Shown in pieces: positions 1-4,705 of a stretch of DNA of 7,937 bases. The notes beneath the pieces were generated by a model, which was not told the DNA's origin, did no database searches, and saw only the letters and a list, made by a program, of their open reading frames with translations. The position numbers were made by a program, and so were the translations under genes. Within the stretch, counting starts at the first letter, position 1, and the number at the start of each line of letters is the position of its first letter. Origin of the DNA: Oscillospiraceae bacterium (GTDB lineage Bacteria > Bacillota > Clostridia > Oscillospirales > Ruminococcaceae); contig DNUB01000150.1 of assembly GCA_003508605.1 (NCBI GenBank), positions 4,953 through 12,889 of the forward strand. Direction: 5' to 3'.

Positions 1-652
1 CATGAAGGGATATTGAGAGGGTAAGCCCCAATTTCATTTCCGCCAGCTTATAGATTTTATCCACAAGTCCGCAGGTGGAAAGTGAAATATGCCTGAGGCT
101 CATATTTCTGCCGCTCTTATGGGAGATTATATGTAAAAATTTTACCACATTGTCAAAGTTATCCAAAGGCTCGCCTATTCCCATAAGCACAACGGAGTCG
201 ATTTTTCTTCCGCTGTCCCTTTCGCTCTCGTATATCTGAAGGAGTATTTCCGAGGGCTCAAGATTTCTCACAAAGCCTGCCTTTGTTGAGGCGCAGAACC
301 TACAGCCCATTTTGCAGCCCACCTGTGTGGAAAGGCAAATGCTGTTTCCATGGTGATATTCCATCAAAACGGTTTCCACCTTATTTTCGTCAGGCAGCAC
401 ATATAAATATTTTACAGTATTATCTATGCTTGATACAAGTCTTTTTTGAATTTTCAGTGAATTTATATAAAATTTTTCTTCAAGTACGGCTCTTGTTTGT
501 GCAGAAATATTAGTCATTTTGTCAAAGCTTGGGACTTTTTTTTCGTGCAGCCACTGAAATACCTGCAAAGCACGGAATCTTTTTTCACCGATTTGTAATA
601 ATTTCCGTTCCAATTCCTCAAAGGAAAGGGATAATATGTCTGTTTTTTCCAT
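1..652 (-). CDS. rlmN: RlmN, dual-specificity 23S rRNA / tRNA adenine-C2 methyltransferase (radical SAM), 3' end outside window
   Basis: Radical-SAM enzyme that makes 2-methyladenosine at A2503 of 23S rRNA and A37 of some tRNAs (known for the family). The 217 visible residues, from the ATG at 650-652, contain an N-terminal accessory domain (about 1-80) and then the start of the radical-SAM barrel. The iron-sulfur cluster motif CKMGCRFC has Cys113, Cys117 and Cys120 in the CxxxCxxC spacing typical of RlmN/Cfr. It is followed by ASTKAGFVRNL and the SAM-binding GIGEPLDNFDNV segment (158-169). Glu93, in VETV, matches the conserved glutamate upstream of the cluster. The methyl-carrying C-terminal cysteine lies beyond the window. 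RlmN rather than Cfr is preferred because of the rsmB neighbour and housekeeping context. The gene starts only 5 nt after the rsmB stop, so translational coupling is likely. Confidence 0.96.
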   Translation of the reverse strand, partial: MEKTDILSLSFEELERKLLQIGEKRFRALQVFQWLHEKKVPSFDKMTNISAQTRAVLEEKFYINSLKIQKRLVSSIDNTVKYLYVLPDENKVETVLMEYHHGNSICLSTQVGCKMGCRFCASTKAGFVRNLEPSEILLQIYESERDSGRKIDSVVLMGIGEPLDNFDNVVKFLHIISHKSGRNMSLRHISLSTCGLVDKIYKLAEMKLGLTLSISLH

Positions 653-657
653 TACGG

Positions 658-1962
658 CTATCTGACCCTCCTGAAGGTAGCCGCAAAAAATCCGTCGCCT
701 CCCGTAGTGGCGGGCAAAAACGTTCTCATACAGCTGTCCTCAACGCCGTTTACCGAAACAGGCACGACTACCGGCGCAAAATCCGTGTTATCCGCAAGGA
801 ATTTTTCCGCCACCTCTTCGTTTTCCGACCTGTTAAGCGTGCAGGTGGAATAAATCAAAGTTCCGCCTATCTTTACGTATTTTGATGCGGTTTCCAGAAT
901 ATGCTTTTGAACAATGGGCAGCTGCTCTATGTTTTTCATTTCCTTATATTTTATTTCGGGCTTTCTTCTGATCACTCCAAGCCCCGAGCAGACGGTATCG
1001 CACAAAACCTTGTCTGCAAGGGGTATTCCTTCGTCGTATACGGTAGCGTCGTGAACGGCTGCCTCCACAATTGAAAGCCCCAGCCTTTCAGCCCCCGTTC
1101 TTATCATGGAAACCTTGCCGTCGTATAGATCAAAGCTGTACAGCTTTCCGCGGTTAGCCATCATTTCAGCCATGGTAAAGGTCTTTCCTCCCGGTGCGGC
1201 GCAAACGTCTATCACCGTTTCGTTAAAAACGGGTTTAGCCACACGGCAGCAAAGCTGAGAGGATATATCCTGTACATGAAAAAGTCCTTTTCTGTAAGCT
1301 GCGGTAGCTTCTATCTGTCTGATATTGCCCAATTCAAGGCAGTCGTCCAAAAGGGCGTTTTTTCTTGCGGTGATTTTTTCCTTGGCAAATTCGGAGATAA
1401 GCTGATCGGCGGTGCATTTAAGGGTGTTTACCTTAATATAAAGCGGCGGTCTGCCAAAGCTGCCCTTTAAAATCTCCTCTGTTTTTTCCTCCCCGAACAT
1501 TCCCACCCACTTTTTCACTATCCACTTAGGGCAGGAGTATTCCACCGACTTTTTGGCGATATCGTCCAGATCCTTATAGTCTATCTGCTTTCCGTCACGC
1601 AAAAAGCTGCGCAAAATGCCGTTTACAAAGCCCCTTCTGCTTTGTCGGGCAAGGTTCACCGATTCGTTTACCGCTGCGCTTTCGGGAACGGCGGTGTATA
1701 AAAGCTGATACAGTCCCATTCTTAAAATCTGCACTGCGTCGGTATCTATTTTATCAAACTCCACGGTTGAATACTGTCGGATTATGTAATCAAGGGTCAT
1801 CTTCCTTTCGATGACTCCGTAAAACAGCATGGCGGCAAAGGCTCTGTCTCTGTCCTTAAGCTTTTCCCTTGAAAAGGTGTTGTCAAGAAGTATGTTTGAA
1901 TAAGCCCTGCTTTCGTCCATTCGGATAAGCAGCTCCAAAACTGTTTGTCTCGCCGTTTTCAT
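658..1962 (-). CDS. rsmB: RsmB (Sun/Fmu), 16S rRNA m5C967 methyltransferase
   Basis: SAM-dependent enzyme that methylates C5 of C967 (E. coli numbering) in 16S rRNA. At 434 aa it is close to the usual 430-450. Residues 1 to about 130 form a NusB-like helical RNA-binding domain; the rest is the Rossmann methyltransferase. Motif I is DVCAAPGGKT (252-261). Motif VI contains the expected catalytic cysteine in YSTCTLN (Cys374). Motif IV reads CDTVCSGLGVIRRKPEIK with Cys325; the family normally has Pro-Cys here (DAPCSG or similar), so Val324 replaces a usually conserved proline. The C-terminus (GGDGFFAATFRR) matches the family ending. The ATG at 1960-1962 has AAAGGAA (1973-1979) 10 nt upstream. The gene follows a 233-nt spacer with a possible promoter and is probably co-transcribed with rlmN. 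Confidence 0.96.
   Translation of the reverse strand: MKTARQTVLELLIRMDESRAYSNILLDNTFSREKLKDRDRAFAAMLFYGVIERKMTLDYIIRQYSTVEFDKIDTDAVQILRMGLYQLLYTAVPESAAVNESVNLARQSRRGFVNGILRSFLRDGKQIDYKDLDDIAKKSVEYSCPKWIVKKWVGMFGEEKTEEILKGSFGRPPLYIKVNTLKCTADQLISEFAKEKITARKNALLDDCLELGNIRQIEATAAYRKGLFHVQDISSQLCCRVAKPVFNETVIDVCAAPGGKTFTMAEMMANRGKLYSFDLYDGKVSMIRTGAERLGLSIVEAAVHDATVYDEGIPLADKVLCDTVCSGLGVIRRKPEIKYKEMKNIEQLPIVQKHILETASKYVKIGGTLIYSTCTLNRSENEEVAEKFLADNTDFAPVVVPVSVNGVEDSCMRTFLPATTGGDGFFAATFRRVR
666..672 (-). promoter_or_regulatory. Shine-Dalgarno sequence of rlmN inside the rsmB 3' end
   Basis: The minus strand reads AGGAGGG within the last codons of rsmB (the Arg-Arg-Val of its C-terminus), 13 nt before the rlmN ATG. 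The spacing is somewhat long. The overlap fits coupled translation of rsmB and rlmN. Confidence 0.6.
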
Positions 1963-1991
1963 AATTGAAATATTCCTTTGCTTTAATTGTA

Positions 1992-2025
1992 ATAAGCTGC
2001 GCCAATTCCTATGGGAACAGCTTAT
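1992..2025 (-). repeat. Inverted repeat with internal hairpin upstream of rsmB
   Basis: As minus-strand RNA, ATAAGCTG pairs perfectly with CAGCTTAT (8 bp). A TTCC-CATA-GGAA hairpin stacks directly on the 5' arm, and a 6-nt unpaired TTGGCG lies on the 3' side. This asymmetric bulge on a long stem could be an operator dyad (it overlaps the proposed -10) or part of a structured leader. No T-run follows, so it is unlikely to be a terminator. Confidence 0.45.
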
Positions 2026-2050
2026 AACTTATAAATAGTATTGCAGACAA
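2021..2050 (-). promoter_or_regulatory. Candidate sigma-A promoter for rsmB-rlmN
   Basis: On the minus strand TTGTCT (2045-2050, 4 of 6 to TTGACA) and TATAAG (2021-2026, 5 of 6 to TATAAT) are 18 nt apart, about 60 nt before the rsmB ATG. The -10 overlaps one arm of the 1992-2025 inverted repeat. The match is moderate, and read-through from upstream genes is equally possible. Confidence 0.3.
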
Positions 2051-2195
2051 ATCTGCGTTTTGTGTGGGAAAAGCCTCGCCTGTCATATGGCGGCAGCCTG
2101 ATGCCGCAGCAGGGGCAGGATTTTTGAATAAATGTCTGTAAGATGATTTACATTTGGCATTGAATAATATCGGGGGGAGCTTTGCGTTCAAAATA

Positions 2196-2897
2196 TCAAT
2201 TTCTTCTGCGGCCGGAAATGGCAATCAGCCTTATAAGCTGGGTAAGTGCCACCAAAAGTCCCGCAACATAAGTCATAGCCGCTGCGTTAAGGGTTTTCCT
2301 TGCGCCGCCGATTTCGTCCCTTTCCAAAAGCCCTTGACCGCTTATAACATTCAGAGCTCTCCTGCTTGCGTCAAATTCCACAGGCAGGGTTAAAAGCTGA
2401 AACAAAACCACACAGCCGAACAAAACTATTCCGATGTCAACAAAAATCGGAATACCCATAATCATCCCCAGCAAAAACAGTATAACCCAGCCCTTGGAGC
2501 CTATTTGAGCGACAGGTACGAAAAGGGAACGGATTTTTAGCGGCATATAGTTTTTGTTATGCTGAATAGCGTGTCCCACCTCGTGAGCCGCTACTCCGAT
2601 AGCCGCCACGGAGGTGCTGAAAAAGGTGGAGTCGGACAAAGCGACCTCGTTGGAGCGGGGGTCGAAATGATCGGTAAGATTTCCGTCAATATGTCTTACC
2701 ACAATATGCTGCAGTCCGTAGCTGTCTAAAATCCGTCGTGCAATAACGTGGGCGGGAACGTTGTTTCTGCTGCCGATCCTGCTGTATTTTTTAAAGGTGG
2801 ACTGCAGCCTGAACTGTATAAAGTAGGAGAACACAACGGCAAGAATTACCAGAAAATATGCCGCTGTGGGGTTTTCTGCAAAAAATTTAAATATCAT
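2196..2897 (-). CDS. YugP-type membrane zinc metallopeptidase (Zn_peptidase_2 family)
   Basis: Predicted integral-membrane zinc protease of 233 aa, similar in length to B. subtilis YugP (about 225 aa); substrate unknown. An N-terminal membrane segment (about 12-30) precedes a soluble part with the family-typical NLTDHFDPRSNEVALSDS stretch (73-90). The zinc motif is HEVGH (His105, Glu106, His109), and Glu174 in LPVEFDASRRA is the likely third ligand. Further hydrophobic segments lie at about 134-152, 154-172 and 209-228, and the chain ends in a basic GRRRN tail. The ATG at 2895-2897 has AAAGGA (2905-2910) 7 nt upstream. A likely terminator separates it from fmt, so it may have its own promoter. 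I infer membrane quality control or processing as a general role only. Confidence 0.9.
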   Translation of the reverse strand: MIFKFFAENPTAAYFLVILAVVFSYFIQFRLQSTFKKYSRIGSRNNVPAHVIARRILDSYGLQHIVVRHIDGNLTDHFDPRSNEVALSDSTFFSTSVAAIGVAAHEVGHAIQHNKNYMPLKIRSLFVPVAQIGSKGWVILFLLGMIMGIPIFVDIGIVLFGCVVLFQLLTLPVEFDASRRALNVISGQGLLERDEIGGARKTLNAAAMTYVAGLLVALTQLIRLIAISGRRRN

Positions 2898-2935
2898 GAT
2901 CCATTCCTTTTCAAAAAGTCATATCTTTTATTATT

Positions 2936-2977
2936 TAAAAATCAGGCTATGCCAATTATGAAGCATGGGCAGCCTGA
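2936..2977 (-). terminator. Likely Rho-independent terminator after fmt
   Basis: On the minus strand TCAGGCT (2971-2977) pairs with AGCCTGA (2942-2948), with a further GCC/GGC pairing inside. The stem is followed at once by TTTTT (2937-2941). It lies about 40 nt past the fmt stop. The loop is large and the T-run short, so read-through into the peptidase gene is plausible. Confidence 0.6.
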
Positions 2978-2989
2978 CGGTAAAGCTCC

Positions 2990-3009
2990 GCTTATTTGCG
3001 GGAATAAGC
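2990..3009 (-). repeat. 7-bp hairpin just after fmt
   Basis: GCTTATT and AATAAGC (2990-2996, 3003-3009) form a perfect 7-bp stem with a 6-nt loop, 6 nt after the fmt stop. It has no T-run and lies just before the terminator-like hairpin. It may protect the fmt 3' end or assist termination. Confidence 0.4.
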
Positions 3010-3015
3010 ACCGTA

Positions 3016-3969
3016 TTATTTTCCGCCTGTCTCTTCTCCCAGAACAGCGCCCTCTTCAATTCGTCTGCCTCTTAAAAAGTCGCTGTCCTTCATTCTTTTG
3101 CCGCCCTCAAGCATTATATCCGTAAGTCTTAACGCTCCTTTTCCGCAGGCGACGCACAAGCCCTCTCCCTTTATTACCGTTCCCGAGGGTTTATCGGCGG
3201 CATAATCAAGCTTTTGGGCAAAATAAACCTTCAAACGCTTTCCCTCCAGGAAGGTAAAGGCGCAGGGCGAGGAGGAAAGCCCTCTTATCTGATTATATAC
3301 AGTATCTGCCGATTTGCTGAAATCTATGCGGCAGTCCTCTTTTTTAAGCATACCCGCATAACAGGTATCCTCGTCGCTTTGGGCGGTTCTCGGAGCATTT
3401 CCCCGTTCCGCAAGCGAAAGCGTTTCACAAATAAGCCTTGCGCCGATTTCCGACAGCTTATCATGAAGCGTTTCCCCTGTCATATCCTCGGGAATGGGAA
3501 TTTCCTCCTTAAGAATCATATCCCCCGTGTCAAGTCCCTCCGCCATATACATGGTGGTGACCCCCGTGGTCTTTTCTCCCTCCATAATGCACCTTTGTAT
3601 AGGCGCGGCACCTCTGTATCGGGGGAGCAGTGAGGCATGAACATTTATGCAGCCGTATTTGGGAATATCCAGCACCGATTTGGGTAAAATCTGACCGTAA
3701 GCCACCACCGCAATGCAGTCGGGAGACAGCTCCTTAAGAATCTCAAGGGATTTTTCGCCGTCCTCACCCTTTCTCAGGGAAAGCGGCTGAAACACCTCTA
3801 TGCCATGAGCCAATGCGCTTACCTTAACGGGGGGCATCTGCATTTTATGCCCTCTGTTTTTCGGCTTGTCGGGTTGAGTGAAAACCATAGAAACCTTATG
3901 ACCCGCTCCGATAATCGCTTCTAAACAGGGTACCGAAAATTCCGGAGTTCCCATAAACACTATATTCAA
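3016..3969 (-). CDS. fmt: Methionyl-tRNA formyltransferase, TTG start
   Basis: Transfers the formyl group from 10-formyl-tetrahydrofolate to Met-tRNA(fMet) for initiation. The product from the TTG at 3967-3969 is 317 aa, the usual family length, and begins NIVFMGTPEFSVP right after the start, as Fmt proteins do. The catalytic triad is visible: Asn109 and His111 in INVHASLLPRYRGAAPIQ, and Asp147 in GLDTGDM. The spacing matches E. coli Asn106/His108/Asp144. Residues 1 to about 190 form the formyl-transferase fold and the rest the tRNA-contacting C-terminal domain. The frame is open further upstream (to an ATG at 4044), but that would add 25 non-conserved residues. AAAGGAG lies 7 nt before the TTG, which settles the start. 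The gene pairs functionally with def upstream. Confidence 0.96.
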   Translation of the reverse strand: MNIVFMGTPEFSVPCLEAIIGAGHKVSMVFTQPDKPKNRGHKMQMPPVKVSALAHGIEVFQPLSLRKGEDGEKSLEILKELSPDCIAVVAYGQILPKSVLDIPKYGCINVHASLLPRYRGAAPIQRCIMEGEKTTGVTTMYMAEGLDTGDMILKEEIPIPEDMTGETLHDKLSEIGARLICETLSLAERGNAPRTAQSDEDTCYAGMLKKEDCRIDFSKSADTVYNQIRGLSSSPCAFTFLEGKRLKVYFAQKLDYAADKPSGTVIKGEGLCVACGKGALRLTDIMLEGGKRMKDSDFLRGRRIEEGAVLGEETGGK

Positions 3970-3976
3970 GTTTAAG

Positions 3977-3983
3977 CTCCTTT
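3977..3983 (-). promoter_or_regulatory. Shine-Dalgarno sequence that fixes the fmt TTG start
   Basis: AAAGGAG on the minus strand sits 7 nt before the TTG at 3967-3969. It lies directly beyond the end of the 3987-4094 inverted-repeat structure, so folding of that structure could affect its accessibility. Confidence 0.8.
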
Positions 3984-3986
3984 CCC

Positions 3987-4094
3987 TTGCCCATACTATA
4001 GGAAACCGATAAATCACCGCAGCTCGACAATTCAAACCGCACATATAGGGATGGTGTGCGGATTTTCAAGCGGATTTTGTCGAGTATAGGGCAA
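3987..4094 (-). repeat. Nested inverted-repeat structure (possible RNA element) in front of fmt
   Basis: Three sets of complementary arms nest inside each other. The outer arms are TTGCCC-ATACT (3987-3997) and AGTAT-A-GGGCAA (4083-4094, one bulged base). The middle arms are CTCGACAA (4023-4030) and TTGTCGAG (4077-4084). The inner arms are CCGCACA (4037-4043) and TGTGCGG (4055-4061), extendable by AAA/TTT past a bulged A. The outer and middle arms share bases 4083-4084. A 9-bp direct repeat GCGGATTTT (4058-4066 and 4070-4078) gives the inner 5' arm a second possible partner. The fold would end 3 nt before the fmt Shine-Dalgarno. It matches no riboswitch class I can name; T-box and THF-riboswitch signatures were not recognised. 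An interspersed palindromic repeat is the main alternative. Confidence 0.55.
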
Positions 4095-4191
4095 AAATTC
4101 GCAGGCTTGCTATAGCAGTCAGGATATTTTAACAAAGTCGTCGGTAAAATATGCCGAAAAGATGTATGCCAAGCCCTATGCGGACAGATCG

Positions 4192-4668
4192 TTATTTCCT
4201 TCTGCCCTTTTCCTCTTCGTCCTCGATCATCTCATCGGCTAAATCGGTGAAGATAATTCCGTTAAGGTGATCTATCTCGTGACACAAGGCACGGGCCAAA
4301 AGCTCCTTCCCCTCTATTTTTATCTCTTTTCCGTAGCGGTTTTGGGCGGTTACCTTTACCTTTGCGGGTCTTTCCACATAGCCCCACAGATCGGGAGAGG
4401 AAAGGCAGCCCTCCTTATCCCTTTGCTTTCCCTTGGCGGAGGTAATAACAGGGTTTATCAGCTCGATTTTTCCGTCGCCTATATCCACCACAACCACTCT
4501 CTTTAATATACCCACCTGAGGAGCGGCAAGACCCACTCCGTTAGCCTCCGTCATAGTCTCATACATATCGTCCAGCAAAACCCAGAGCCTGTCGTCAAAA
4601 ACGGTAACCTCACGGCAGCGTTTCCTGAGCAGCTCGTCGCCGAACATAACGATATTTCTTTTAGCCAT
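4192..4668 (-). CDS. def: Peptide deformylase
   Basis: Metalloenzyme that removes the formyl group from the N-terminal methionine of nascent proteins at the ribosome. At 158 aa it has a normal bacterial length. All three family motifs are intact: GVGLAAPQ (44-51), EGCLS (86-90) with the metal ligand Cys88, and HEIDH (130-134) with ligands His130 and His134 and catalytic Glu131. The C-terminus is a charged acidic-then-basic tail ([10 protein letters not shown]). The ATG at 4666-4668 has AAGGAG (4677-4682) 8 nt upstream. It lies 37 nt after priA and most likely shares its transcript. It acts on the product of the Fmt pathway encoded next downstream. Confidence 0.97.
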   Translation of the reverse strand: MAKRNIVMFGDELLRKRCREVTVFDDRLWVLLDDMYETMTEANGVGLAAPQVGILKRVVVVDIGDGKIELINPVITSAKGKQRDKEGCLSSPDLWGYVERPAKVKVTAQNRYGKEIKIEGKELLARALCHEIDHLNGIIFTDLADEMIEDEEEKGRRK

Positions 4669-4705
4669 AAAAATTTCTCCTTTAAGCTGTCTTTTTATTT
4701 TTTAT

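Larger units (their letters stand above)
1963..2195. other. 233-nt non-coding spacer with several dyads between peptidase gene and rsmB
   Basis: No supported gene. Structures seen: GCGGCA/TGCCGC (2090-2095 with 2102-2107, 6-nt loop); GCAGA/TCTGC (2043-2047 with 2052-2056, 4-nt loop); and a perfect 8-bp arm ATAAGCTG/CAGCTTAT (1992-1999 with 2018-2025) enclosing a small TTCC/GGAA hairpin (2006-2009 with 2014-2017). None is followed by a good T-run on the minus strand, so I do not call a terminator. A candidate promoter lies at 2021-2050. The density of dyads suggests an RNA leader or an interspersed repeat; which one is not decidable here. Confidence 0.6.
3970..4191. other. 222-nt non-coding spacer between def and fmt
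   Basis: def and fmt are often adjacent or nearly so, but here they are separated by 222 nt without a supportable gene. The def-distal half holds the nested inverted repeat at 3987-4094. The def-proximal half holds a 10-bp palindrome TGCTATAGCA (4108-4117) and two GGCATA words on the minus strand. A weak promoter-like pair, TTGAAA (4064-4069) and TATATG (4042-4047) with 16 nt between, falls inside the structure. No terminator-type T-run is seen after def. Confidence 0.65.

Noticed and set aside
529..885. 118-codon plus-strand open frame
   Set aside because: Lies mostly antisense to rsmB and the rlmN start, has no recognisable domain, and its composition is that of a shadow frame.
2009..2224. 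71-codon minus-strand open frame in the peptidase-rsmB spacer
   Set aside because: Overlaps the end of the peptidase gene in another frame, lacks a convincing ribosome binding site, and passes through the dyads; more likely chance translation of a structured spacer or repeat.
3214..3633. 139-codon plus-strand open frame
   Set aside because: Fully antisense to fmt, including its catalytic motif region; no family resemblance.
3970..4044. Upstream ATG extension of fmt
   Set aside because: Would add 25 non-conserved residues and lie inside the inverted repeat; the TTG at 3969 has an ideal ribosome binding site and gives the canonical N-terminus.
3896..4135. 79-codon minus-strand open frame across the def-fmt spacer
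   Set aside because: Starts at a TTG without a good ribosome binding site, runs into fmt in the wrong frame and through the inverted repeat; no known protein features.
3970..4191. T-box or known riboswitch in the def-fmt spacer
   Set aside because: No T-box antiterminator sequence and no riboswitch consensus that I can recognise; no terminator stem with a T-run before fmt.
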